A stretch of 64,000 nt of DNA from Phoenix dactylifera (lineage: Eukaryota; Streptophyta; Magnoliopsida; Arecales; Arecaceae): assembly GCF_009389715.1 (NCBI RefSeq), contig NC_052395.1, positions 23,416,482-23,480,481 of the forward strand, given 5' to 3'. Below, in pieces: positions 32,901 through 44,260 of this stretch (position 1 is its first letter; the number at the start of each line of letters is the position of its first letter). The translations under genes were made by a program, and so were the position numbers. Below the pieces are notes generated by a model that was given only the letters and a program-made list of their open reading frames with translations, was not told the DNA's origin and made no database searches.

Positions 32901-33323
32901 CAATTTTTGGCAAATATTCAGTAGGTAAAAAATGTCGGATACAGGGTTTTCATGTTGGGATCTTGCAAGCATTCTATGTTCTTTTAATCAAGCAACCTCA
33001 GCTACAGTCTACCTTGAATTTTCATTTTGACAATGTCCACAGAATTTTGCCGAGAATTTTGTCTTTTAAGTTGAACCTAGGAGCTAACTTGTGGATTCTA
33101 ATATTTTCTTCATTTGGGAAAAAATCAGGTATTTGCAGATATGGAGGAGCTGGGAGTGAAACCTGATGAAGATACTGTCTGGAGAATTGGAAGAGCATTT
33201 CATGAGCTAGGCCAACCAGACAAACAGAAGCTGGTTTTAGAGAAGTATCAGAAGAAATGGAAATACATTCATTTTAATGGGGAGCGTGCTAGAGTAAGGA
33301 CAGCTGATTATTTGGTTGATTAA
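28604..33323 (+). CDS. Short pentatricopeptide-repeat protein, At4g18975-like
   Basis: Six exons join in frame to 264 aa: 28604-28708, 28952-28995, 29692-29785, 30726-30869, 32611-32823 and 33129-33323. All introns are GT-AG. The Arg/Phe-rich, acid-poor N-terminus (MAELGLRLGFRIGFFHSSSF) suggests an organellar transit peptide. Then come KKSGKKEHHLW, ALNLVRIVSKLPNEKE, AWETEFPVIAAAKALEIL and RQWLRIIQVTKWLLSKGQ. PPR repeats cover about 135-235 (TMGTYDTLLLAYDMDGRIDE, LFSRMISLYNHHHLPDKILE, ADMEELGVKPDEDTV). The C-terminus is KWKYIHFNGERARVR. It matches what I know of the small Arabidopsis PPR family containing At4g18975, which acts or is predicted in organelle RNA metabolism. No DYW or E domain is present. 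No inactivating lesion is seen. The ATG choice at 28604 is the first that stays in frame with the splice phases. Confidence 0.88.
29860..29901. repeat. (CT)21 microsatellite in intron 3 of the PPR gene
   Basis: 42 bp of uninterrupted CT, 75 bases downstream of the exon 3 donor. Confidence 0.95.
32222..32410. repeat. GGTAC/GTACC-rich dispersed repeat, copy 1
   Basis: A stretch in intron 4 of the PPR gene with repeated GTAC-containing words (CAGTACC, GCAGTACAGTATG, ATCGGTACGGGG). It resembles 33890-34020 and 51945-52115. Boundaries are unclear. Confidence 0.5.
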
Positions 33324-36300
33324 TCACTTCCGCAAGAAATTGCAAGTCAGGTCAGAGAATAGCCTGATTGTTATGCTTGGTCCTAGCCTAGTTTCAGACG
33401 CTGGGGCATGCTCTTCAAACATCCGTTGCTTGCAGACTGGCATATTAAAGTGCTAGATTGAGCTTTTGCTAGTATACAGGGATCATGGATCAATTACACG
33501 GCAGCTATCATAAGCCTCCTATTTGTGAGATAAAATATGAGGGAATAATAGAAGTGATGACATATCCCGTGCTCGCATCTTCTGTTGAAAGCCTTACAAC
33601 ACCCCCGAAAGAAGCTATCGTATTGGCTTACTCAAAGTCCGACCACGGTTGGAAAGTTCTCAAGTTTCTCAAGATTGACCTCTTGATAGTATTTATTGGT
33701 CCCATGCATGGGTGGTACAGTGGCTGACATGCTAACCTTTCTCCAACCTCTTAGTTTAAAATCAAATCTGTGAGGTGCTGGTGTTCTTTTTAAGTTTCCT
33801 TCTGTGTCCGGTAACTGAGCTGGGTAACTGAGCTTGTCTTGTGAGAAAATGTATTAGCACAGTAAACTATCATAGACCAAGTTTGTAATCTCGGTATTGA
33901 ATATTGTATTGGTACCTTATTGATATATTTCTGTACCAAAATAGGTTTCTAACTATTTTTTTCTATGTTTATTCCGGTATGTTTCGATATGTATGCTCTG
34001 TACTGGGTGGTACAGCAAATCATGATTCATATCCTTTTGTCCGTTCATCTTGATTAGGGACAGAATGTGTTTTCTATTCAGCTTAGCAAGCTTGGATCAT
34101 TTTACTGTTTCAATCCATCCGCCCAATTGTTTATTTGTTTATTCTACTCTCTGCATGGAGCTTCTGTCTGGAGCTGAGAATTGAATGTGGAGTTGGAAAA
34201 GTTCTGCCAGGGGTTATAACCTCGTACCACTGCATGTCTGTTGTTCAGTTGATTGCTCTGGTTTCTGAAAACGGTGGAATACCTGCCTATGCGCAAACCG
34301 CCATGCTGGTCCCTTTTTCCCCTTTCCGTTCTTAGGGAGTTTATGGTGAAGGGATCAAAATTATAGAGAGGACAAAAGACCTTTTGCTATGCATGGATGA
34401 CATGTCTAATAGCAGGCTGATAAAATCTTACATTAATAATGGACAATAGATGCTTTGGTGTTTCTTCAATGCATCATCTAAGGCGCAGTGTGGACCAGTG
34501 GCGTACCTGGATAGCTTGGAGAACTTTGGCTTGATACTTTGGGATTTATCTTCTATTGAGCAATATAATCTTCTCGTTTACGTTAAAAATGGCAGTGTAA
34601 ATACCCAGTAATTTGGCACGAGAAAACCAGCGGATGTCGTCGATATAATTGAAGGACGAGTCTGAAAAATGCTTTTGCAACTTTTAAAGCAAAAGGTGTT
34701 CTTTCTAGAAAAAAACAGAGTGCCTGTACAAGAAAAAAAAAGTTCAAAAAAAATGGTTCTACAAGAAGCTAGAAAATCTAGTATATGACTTCTCCTTTCG
34801 CATGAAGAATTTTTAAAGAAATGAAAGCAACACCAACTGCATTCTAAGCATGGTAATTGAAGAAAAGGAAAATTGAAAAGAAGATAATACAAGCATGTAT
34901 GCAGAAAATTTAAGGATTGGTTGGCTTAGCCTAAGGGTTCATGGGCTTGTTTTGACAGCATAAAGTTCATCATCCCCAGATGATGTGTATGCCAATTCGA
35001 GCAAAGACGGAGTGTGGAATGGGTGTTATCAGGAGGCAAATCCCAGTTTTCTTTCTTGGATGACAGATTTGGCTTACGCCAATGAGGTTGATGTATTCTT
35101 CCAAGAGTAACTTGTTCACTGCAATCCCAGACACACAAAAAAAAAAAAGCAGTGAAGAAGAAGACGACGAAAGAAAGAAAGAGTGATCTGCTCACTATCT
35201 TTACCATCAAACAAGGGAAAAAAGAAAAGTTATTCTGCAAAAAGTTCTAGTTTTAAAAGTAAAAGAAGGTTAGTGTGGAGAAAAATAACTTGGGCAAGCA
35301 AACAATCATGCTAAACTTCGTTTGAAGTGTTTTGGAATAAAGTAAAGACATGGGGCCTTTTTCATGTTTTCGAACATGAAAATTGGCTACGAAAGAAACG
35401 TCAAACTCCTTGCCGTGATTCCCACTCACTTCTTTCTTATTCTCTCATGTCCAGGAGCAGCTCAACCTATATAAGGGACCCTCCAGGTAAATTCTTTAAG
35501 CTATATCTCGACACCCGCACGTTGCCATTCTGCCACTTTCACAATATCTCCGTTGTTTTTTTAAGAATTTGAATCTGACTTAGGCATTGAAGGATTTTTT
35601 GCCGGACACTCACCGACAAGTAGACTTTTTGTGTCTGTGTTGTCTCATATCGGATCCGATGTTGAAGCCACCATCTGGGCATAGCCTCTTCCACTCCTTT
35701 CACCTCAAAAACGTGCAGCAACTTTCAACTGACTTTTCTGATCGAGACAGTAGGCAGGCCAACCGCTCCAACGACCTTTTTAGTTTGGCATCTCGAGAGG
35801 GCCAGGCAGCAACAACTCCTATAGGAGCTCAATTTGGATCAATGCAACCATGCCGGCATCGATAGCCTCAACAAAAGCAAATCCAATAGCCAGACTAGAG
35901 AGGGTGGCAATAGAGCAACATGCATGTTGGTGATGTTGGCGATTCCAGGTTTCTAGACACCTTCGGACAACTCATTAATGAAGAAAATTGGCGCATCAAC
36001 CGATTCCGACCAACACGGTGACCAAACCAACATCGCCGCCATCTCCACCTATTCTACTGATGCTTCTCATCAAGTCCGTGTTAGTGGCATGGGATGACGA
36101 GGAGCTTCTTTTGATTGCTTCACTTGCTGCTGCTGCTGCTGCTGCTGCTTTCGTTTAGGGCTTCTGCACAAACTTCTCCACGTTATCAAGTGATACTTTT
36201 GTGCAGCGTGCCGCTAAGGTTCATCGAGGCTGCTGCCCGGTGCACTCACCAATACTACGGCTACCTTGTTGTAATTGCTTGATTAGCTTTTTGTTGAATT

Positions 36301-37400
36301 TGCAAATGCCCATAAATTGTAATCATCCCGTTTTCGTAGCTCTTATTGATTGATAAGCTTTTTTTCTAGATTTACAAATGCCAATAAATTGTAATAATAA
36401 TTCCTTTGGTTACAATATCACTTTTTGTTTATGGTCATGGATTTGCAATTACTAAATCACTGCAATTATCGACGCCATCATGACTATGTTCTTGTTTCTG
36501 GAGTAGGGATATTCTCTTCTACCACATCAACACACCTGGCTTGACCGGAAACAACTCTCATTTTAAAAGGCCTGCTGCCGTGACACGCAAACGAGGATCG
36601 GAAAGGGTCGTTAAAGACTTTGAAGCAAATATTCAAAATTCAACCTCCATTACAAATCTTGTCTCGGACAATGAGATCATTGTTGGCGACAAGAACAATA
36701 AACCAGGATTTCATTGGTAAGACAACATAAAAAGGCCTTGCAAACACAAATAGCGAACGAATTTTGAAATGTCTGTAGACGTCCTAAACATGCTTTTATC
36801 ATGCAATGGAAAATTAATCTTGTAAATCGAGGGGGAGGGGGGCTTAGGAAACAAAAGAAACTCATGCTTCGATTTATCAATTAGCCAATGCAGAAAGAAG
36901 CCCTCCAAGGAGAATACAAAAGGCATCATATCTATGATTATTAATGATTTTCATAAAGATGAATACCACCACAACGAAGATATTAATAAACAACTGAGGA
37001 AGGATGAAACCTAAAGATACTCATATACAAGTACAAGATACAAGGTTCAAGAACAGAAATCACAGAAATACTTCGGCAAGAACTGTTCCTTCCATGGGTG
37101 GAACTATGGGACCAACTCGAAGAAACCGACCAGATTATTAGGATTGTCAATCATTGGATTACTAACGGTATTAGAAATTAGAAATGATGAAATCTATAAC
37201 ATGATACCCACATGTGCAAGCCTAGTTAGCAGGACTCTCTCCATCTTTCTGTTCCTATTCTCTTGCAAATTGACAAGAGAGATACGTCTACAGTAACTAG
37301 ATTCAATTTAGAGGCACAAGTGCATGACAATACCTATTTGAAATAGATGCCCATTTCAAAAGATTTATAAAACAAAAATATGGTAATCTATTAACAAAAG
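33324..37400. other. PPR 3' UTR and long intergenic region
   Basis: The 3' UTR probably extends past 33480. A second copy of the GTACC-rich repeat lies at 33890-34020. An isolated TATA-like CTATATAAGG occurs at 35467-35476 (+), and a (GCT)8 run at 36125-36149. ORFs near 34926-35240 (-) and 35587-35865 (+) show no recognised domain, and I do not call them genes. Confidence 0.4.
36125..36149. repeat. (GCT)8 microsatellite
   Basis: An uninterrupted trinucleotide run. In one frame it would encode Ala8 in a short ORF ending FV*, but no gene could be built around it. Confidence 0.9.
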
Positions 37401-37640
37401 GATAGCCTTTTTCCCCCCTCTCTTTTGGGGTAAATATCAATGTATTTACATCAACCTAGAGAATATGCGTCCTCGGAAATCAGCATATACAAGGTCCTTG
37501 AGTTTTGCCATGGGTAGGCTACTCTCGGTGCAGTGTATGGAATTTTCAACATCGATAGCCAGGTTATAGAGGGCATCAGAAACCTGATTACCTCCCTAAA
37601 GATGGGTCTTTTTCAACGGAAACCTGATTCCACCAGTATC
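37400..37640 (-). pseudogene. LINE 3' fragment: RNase H C-terminus and tail
   Basis: On the minus strand SDALYNLAIDVENSIHC and KLKDLVYADFRGRIFSRLM resemble the C-terminal end of a plant LINE RNase H (N.V.DALANLA..., ..L..LV.AD..G). A non-coding tail containing CCCCAAAAGAGAGGGGGG follows. It is 5'-truncated, as LINE copies often are. Confidence 0.45.
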
Positions 37641-37693
37641 TCTTCACTTACTATAGCTATCTAACAGTGAAAAAAAAATCACGAGAGAACTTA

Positions 37694-37800
37694 CCAAAGC
37701 ATTTACATTTACAGCAACACAGAAGATGTTTTCCTTCCTTTTACCTTAAGCATTTACATTTACTGCAATGCAGAAGATGTTTTCCTTCCTTTTATTTTTC
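37694..37800. repeat. Imperfect tandem duplication of about 52 bp
   Basis: Two copies of AAGCATTTACATTTAC...GCAGAAGATGTTTTCCTTCC-type sequence, differing at a few bases. Confidence 0.75.
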
Positions 37801-37859
37801 CTTTTTCAGGGAAAATGGAGTCAGTATCTATGCAAAGCAAATCTTACATTTTACTTAGC

Positions 37860-40800
37860 AAATTGCCTCGTCAAGAATCAACATAAAGGATTTAAACTTT
37901 GAAATGAGTTTGTTACTGGGTTAAAAGAGAAGAAAATGATGCAGGATGTCAGGATATTGCACCTCTAATCTGTGTCAACTGCAATCCTGCTCCTGAACAA
38001 AGCAATCTCATTGTGATTCTCGTTACAATTATTTTCCATTTTGTCTATCAAGGCCATTTGCATCATAAACATATTTAGAACACTTGCAAAGAAATTAGGA
38101 TTCTCTCTATTATCTGTTGATTAAAAAATAGAATCACATTGGAAAACCCTAACTTCTCATCAAACCATTGTTAAAACCCCAACAAGTCTGTCCCGACAAT
38201 AAAGTCTTTTCTCCGCCCTTTTTTGGCATGACAACAATTTAGTCCATTAACTACACAAAAGATATGCGTTCAAAAGCAAGAAAACTCAAACTATGCTTAT
38301 AAGATAATAGGAAGAATTATCCACTTATGAGCATGAGGAACATATTAATCACCAAGCTTCTAACAATCATATCTGTGAGATTCAGGAGATGCGGTTTTAT
38401 CCCAGACTACCAATAACAGTTCATGACCTTCACACTTTTGTCATGATGATCACCAATATCCATAACCTCCAGAACACTATCGACATCTGGAACTACAGAA
38501 CTCTGCCAGCATCTCTGTGAGATGGACTAAAGTCGCCTTCAAATACCTAAGACCCTTTCCATTGGTAACATGTGACTCTCTATGACAACGCACTTCTAAC
38601 GATACTACGGTATTTCTTTTGCTACAAGTTCTCTCTCAAAGGAAAATAATTTAAATCTTTTTAAGTTTGCCGCAACAGCAGATGATAGCAAGACCTACTG
38701 GAAATGCATTCTTTAAACCTTCAATTCCACTGGAAATTAATAGTTTTCTCTCCCTCCCTCCATGTTATTTAGATATCCAATCCCACAGTAAGTTCACTTG
38801 TAGTTTCTTCCTTTCTGTGACCATTTTATAGCATGACAATTCCACTAAGATCAGTTCCTTCCCAAAAAAATCTTTCTTTTCACTTCATTTGCTGCTTATG
38901 CATTGACATATGGAAAAACAAATTAATATATCTATATTGTTGTAAATTTTACACAATAGTAAAAGAATATTTTACCCTTTTATGATTAGTTGAATTGTTT
39001 TCATAATGGTATTTGTACTTAGAATTGGCCCTGACTTTGGAAATGTCGTATCCAGAATCAGACCAAATTGAGTGCAGTCAGAAGTTTCTAAATGTTCCGA
39101 ATCATGTGGAACTTAACTTTAACATAGTCAAACAAAACTTTGATGAACAGCAAAAAAAGGGTCTCATTAAGGAATAGTATGCATAGGTTGTCAATATAAT
39201 TAGGGTCTTTCTTTTCCTTGCTTGCTAAGCTATTAGGATCTCATTTACCTAAGGAGTTGTAACTTCTCCATCAAGTGCATGCATGGAATAAATACAAGTA
39301 TTGTCAATTTGAAGGCCCCCACGCTTAAATGGTTATGGAATCACCTTGATGGAGTAGCCAGCAACTAGAGTAACCAAGTAGTGCAAATTCTTTCTAGTTG
39401 CAACGAGTTCAAGCCAAACAAAACCACAGAAAGTTTTGGTTGAGATGCAGAGTTTATAGATCCAAAACATACCCTCTGACTAAGGTGTGGCTCCAATGGA
39501 ATATCCATACTAATTAGAAATGCCTGACTCCATAACCATCAGGTAGTTGTCATTCTCCTTTTCCATTTTAACCGTTTTTCTCGAGTCCTACCAAATCTGT
39601 CTTCACTAAAACCTCTCATACAGTTCTCCTGTAATTTTAAATCGTGCACTAACTTCTACAAAATGTACTGCACAGCTAAGCATAAAGAGACTCCCTCAGG
39701 TTCCTAGCCATCTTATACGGTCTAGAGAGATACTCAAGCACAAAATAAAAACAGAAAGCACATTTCTTATTTTCTTAACACATTTCTTATTTTCTTAGTT
39801 GTATGCATTCTTATATTTTGCATTTATCAGCTGATGCCGGTAGCAGATAACCTATTTTCACTTTCTGTTTCACCACCTAAATCCCTATTAAAGAAGTTGT
39901 TATCCTCAAATTTGGTGCTCTTCTCCATATTTTAACATTAGCCGTTACTGTTCAATTTTCTCAAGAAAGTTGCTTCAGGATCTTGGTTCGCAATCCTGTC
40001 TAAATCCATAGTTCTGAATGCTAGTGTCTTCCTGTTTTATTTGATGCACCACCAGCTAACCCAATTGCAGTGAAAGTTGAACATCCCTGTTTTAATTGAT
40101 GCTCCACCACCTAACCTGAGTGTGGTAGAAGTCAAACATCAGGGAAAGCCCCCAATGGAAATGCTTAGACAATGAAAATTCATGAAATGGACCCCAAGCA
40201 GTAGGGACAAGGCTTGACAATTATGGTTACTAGATTGCAGCATGTGATATACATGTAAACGAGGCACTCTTTCTTTCTTTCTTTTCTTTTCCATCACAAG
40301 TCCCCATTTGGTGCATGAGATAAGAGTCTCTCCCTTAAAACTACTGGGAAGATTCCAAAGTTTGGGGGAAGATCCCCCTTCCCATAACACAGCTTTACTC
40401 TTGCTTTTTCTTTTCATTTTTTCCATCACCACATCTTTAGGCTTGGGGGCTGGTGCATAAGGCCTGCCTCAAAGCCTTTCCCATTATATATAGTATGTAG
40501 CAGAAAATAGATAGTAGAACTGGTATGACTTCCAATGCTAGAGTAGCTGTCCACTCAGATGTCCCTAAGAGAGCTTTCTCTAACTAATTAAGTGCTATGC
40601 TGCTAGCAATGGTTTGATCCTGCATTTCTATTTTAAGAAAAGTCGATTTTACTAGTGTTTCTTAATCTTACAACCGAAGGGAGTTGATGCTAAAGCACCC
40701 TGATGCTGATCCAAGCCAAATTACAATACGATAAAGTACGAAGTCATGTTGAAGGAAATCCATAAGATATAAAGAAAACAAGGTCAAAATATAAAATATT

Positions 40801-41954
40801 TTATAGTTATCATGGAGATATGGCAGAACGTTTGAAGAAGCTTTACATTGATAGCGTGGTAAACTCAACTGATAGGAATGGCACTAAATTCAACGAACCA
40901 AATAGTTGTGGTTTTATTTTCATAATTACAGAAATTTATGTTGAAAAAAGATGCCAACATTTCACCGGAACCGGTGGATAGAGAGAGAGAGGAAGAGCGA
41001 GATTTATTTTTTTTTTTTTTTGGAAAAGGGGGGGGGGGCATGGGCCGCTAATAGAGTAGAGAGGGTAAGGGAGAGGGAGGGTGGGCAGGGGCTGCAGGGA
41101 TTGAGACCCACAGCCTCCCCGCACTCTCTCTCCCCCTCTCATGCTCTCTCCTTACTCTCTGGCCTATCCTGCTGGATCTCACATTCTCACTGGATCTGGC
41201 TGGACTTACCCAAACAGGCCCTCAAACTACTCCCAAATGAATGCAAATTTGTTTCAGATGCACCTTAATTGAATTTATCTTGTTACTGCTGTCCCCTTTT
41301 ATATTGCTTTATGTGCATAGATAATTACAAAGGGCAGCTATGTAAGAGAGGCTTATGAGGTTGATACAAGTTTTCAGGGGGTGTGCGTGTGTGTTTGTGT
41401 CAACATTAGTTATTTCCTTCTACATCTTCGCCTACCAAAACATGCATACTAACAGTAGCCTGCGGAATGGGGATCTAACTAACCTATTTTCAGATGATGG
41501 CTCCTAAATCATGTAGAGAGTATACCAGTAAGTATTAACTAAGCACATAACAAATCAAGAAGGAATACTTTCTTTGTTGTCCGCTTATGTGATGCCAAAG
41601 AAGTTTAAAGACAATATCTTACTTTCTAAGCTATGTGGAAAAAAACAGTATCTCTTACTAGAAAATTTCTCAGATTTTCTCATGTATTTGCGTTGCAAGC
41701 TTCCTCATGAGAATTCTTCCTTGGAGTGAAACTTCATCCATTTAATTCTAAGAATAGAAGTTTAAAGATGAAGTAACTAACTCATAGAAATTTAAAGATG
41801 AAGTAACGAACTCATGTCCAATAAGAATGTATCTTAACTTTCAGAATAATTCTTCCAAAATTGTTTGACATGAATTTCTTGGAGACTTTTGTCCACACTC
41901 ATACCATCTAAATAGGTTCTCCATCAATTCGTCCTCAATGTGCAACTCTCCCAT
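37860..41954. other. Long intergenic region, no gene seen
   Basis: Mostly AT-rich unique-looking sequence. It includes small duplications (about 40032-40142, unit about 57 bp; 41755-41815, unit about 31 bp), a GA/CT-rich low-complexity patch with T and G runs at 40975-41150, and a GT run near 41385. No reading frame shows a known domain. Confidence 0.35.
40032..40142. repeat. Imperfect tandem duplication of about 57 bp
   Basis: Two copies of a unit beginning CCTGTTTTATTTGATGCACC (first) or CCTGTTTTAATTGATGCTCC (second), each ending GTTGAACATC or GTCAAACATC. Confidence 0.7.
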
Positions 41955-43085
41955 CTATCCTATAATCATAATCATTGAGCCTTTTCCCAACTATTCAAGG
42001 TCGGCTTTGTGAATCCTCCATTGCCAAGTACTCCTATTTAAGACCACCTCTGATATTATTCCAAGCTTCTCCATACCCTTCCTCGCAACCTCTATATATG
42101 TTACTTTAAGTTTTCCTCTCTTTTTCTTACCACTTTCAATACAAACCAAAGTACCCATCCTTAGTGGAGTCTTCTCAGATCTTTGTTATGTATGTCCATA
42201 CCATCTTAATTGATTTTCCATCACTTTATCATTAATTTGTGAAACTCCTACAACACCTCTAATATATTCATTTTTTATTTTATCCTTTCTAGTTTTACCA
42301 CACAACCATTAATATTCTTATTTCTGCTACATTCAACATGTTTTCAGCTGTCCCACCTAACCCAATTTTTTAATCGCCTTAGATTCCTAATTTTAGGACA
42401 CATCATCTCAACATTCTCACAACATTCTGAACCATACAACATTCAGATTTTGATCATCATTTTATAAGTTTCTCATGACACCATAAGCACTTCTCTACTT
42501 CATCCGTTTGGTTTTATTCATATTATGTATAAATGCACTTATCTTTAAATACCTAGATCCTAGAAGATAAAAGCGACAAAACTAAGGAACCTCTTGTCCA
42601 TCAATGATTGAGCTTCGTCTTCTTCTCTATCTCCCCTAATTTGCAGCCAGTGTTAGCTTTTCATTCTATTTTTTTTGGTCCTCATCCTTTTAAGGCTTTT
42701 GCAGAGTTTCGATTTAGCAGTTAACCTTGCTTCATAGTTTAACATTAAATCATGTGCAAATAGCACAAAGTACGGTAAACTTCTTGAATATCTACTGCAA
42801 TTAATTTATTGCCTAGTGTAAAGAAATTTGAGTATAGTGCCAAACCTTGAATTAGGTCCACCATGATGGAAAATTCAACTGTTCTGCAGCAAATAATCCT
42901 GATATTTATCATTTGTCCAGCACAAGCGTCCATGATAATCTTCAATGTATCCTTTATGCTCATCTACAACTTCAACAAATTGCTTATCTACGCCATTCAT
43001 TCTTAATTTCTTGCAGCCATCAAATTACCTCTCAGCACAGTTTATTAGTTTATCATATGTTTTCTTCATGTTAGTGTAAGAATAA
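41955..43085 (-). pseudogene. RTE-type LINE reverse transcriptase, C-terminal half, decayed
   Basis: On the minus strand, 43085 onward gives NMKKTYDKL, corresponding to D.EKAYD. Then LKIIMDACAGQMINIRI and VEFSIMVDLIQGLALYSNFF match the I..MY.G....VR.....F....G.HQGS.LSP..F region. YFVLFAHDLMLN stands where the catalytic FADD box should be (FAHD here). The diagnostic plant RTE tail follows: GKTRKDKIKNEYIRGVVGV, NDKVMENQLRWYGH, KKKRGKLKVTYIEVARKGME and STWQWRIHKADLE. Multiple stops and frameshifts are present. This is a different LINE clade from the relics at 2940-4200 and 12175-12720. Confidence 0.8.
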
Positions 43086-43897
43086 GACTTCGCATCCTTC
43101 CACAGGCTATGATAACGCAGATAGCAAAAGATCAGAAATTTAGAAAAGAAAAAGTGTTCCAACATGATACATAAATAGATTAGTTTGAAACATAGTGGAT
43201 ACAAACATTTCCTCATAGTTGTATCTCTGCCCTGATGTAAGAAACAGCCATTTCCTTGCGGCGATATTTCTAATTAAAATAGCAATAAAGGCCAGGTTGC
43301 CGTTTGCCTCCCTTATCAAGACATATGGAATACAAGTTAATCAGGTTGAGAAGCCAGTTTACCAGAAAGGTAGCCTATAAGGTGTTATCAGAAAACAAAC
43401 ACATTTGGATGTGACTTTGATTCAGCAAATAATCAGTGTAAACCAACCCCACCCCCCAACCCAAAGTTCCAACACATAAACACACAATTATACCTTTTTT
43501 TTCTTTTTTTTTTCTTTTTTTAAGTGTACGACACTTTTAAGCATTCAATGTGTATTTCATTCCACAATATCATCCTTTCTCATTCATACCGTAAAGAAAT
43601 ACCTATAGCCTCCTCTGTCTATTATCCTAACAAAAAACAACAACATGGTTAAGTTACTGTTTGTTTCCAGAGAAAATACGAGAAGAGGAGTTAGATCATG
43701 CCTGTGATGTCCATTCACCATCAAGTAAATAAGAGTTGTGGAATAAAATGATGCAATTTTAAAAATGTAACACCATGTTAGAAAATTTTTAAAAAAAGAA
43801 GAAGAAAAATCAAGATCCTTAACCTCACCAACCGAATTTCCGATTTAAATAGCATTCGACTCTACAAACGATGAAAGCTAAAAACAAGGAGCATAAA

Positions 43898-44260
43898 TCA
43901 AGCGGATTTCTTCTTCGATTTGAGCATGACATACCCAACAAACACGCTCAAGAAGCTGAGAAGCGCGATCCCGGCAAACACGGGTATCAGGATGGCATAT
44001 TCTTGGGGCAAGAAGTATCGGTGTATAAAGTGATCGCTCTCCACAAACGGCTGCAAGAAAAAATCGCACACCCAAACCCCGCAAAAATCAATCGACTGGG
44101 TCTTCCAAGAGATCAAGAGACCCCCAAAACGAATCGAAACACAGAGAAGAAGGTAACGAAAAAAACGAACCAGAACGATGACCCAGAACGTATAATAAGT
44201 GAATATCGACAGGCTGATGGCTGATAGCAAGAACCCTACCGCCTTGTCCGCCAACTCCAT
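43898..44260 (-). CDS. DPMS2: Dolichol-phosphate-mannose synthase subunit 2 (DPM2/DPMS2)
   Basis: Two exons, 44260-44171 and 44050-43898, join in phase 0 to 80 aa, the same length as Arabidopsis DPMS2. The intron is GT-AG and 120 bp. The protein starts MELADKAVGFLLSAISLSIF, has two hydrophobic membrane segments (about 8-30 and 48-72) separated by the loop ESDHFIHRYFLPQEYAIL, and ends in the basic tail KSKKKSA. DPM2 is an ER-membrane protein that stabilises and activates the catalytic DPM1 with DPM3, supplying dolichol-phosphate-mannose for N-glycans, GPI anchors and O/C-mannosylation. The ORF also reads through the intron without a stop, giving a 121-codon frame, but that intron translation has no homology. 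Length, splice sites and sequence support an intact gene. Confidence 0.95.
   Translation of the reverse strand: MELADKAVGFLLSAISLSIFTYYTFWVIVLVRFFRYLLLCVSIRFGGLLISWKTQSIDFCGVWVCDFFLQPFVESDHFIHRYFLPQEYAILIPVFAGIALLSFLSVFVGYVMLKSKKKSA

Noticed and set aside
34926..35240. 104-aa minus-strand open frame
   Set aside because: Its N-terminal part is low complexity and I recognise no family; there are no supporting splice or promoter signals.
36060..36165. Short frame DDEELLLIASL followed by Ala8, suggestive of a Harbinger transposase N-terminus
   Set aside because: Too short, ends at once after the GCT repeat, and no transposase core lies nearby.
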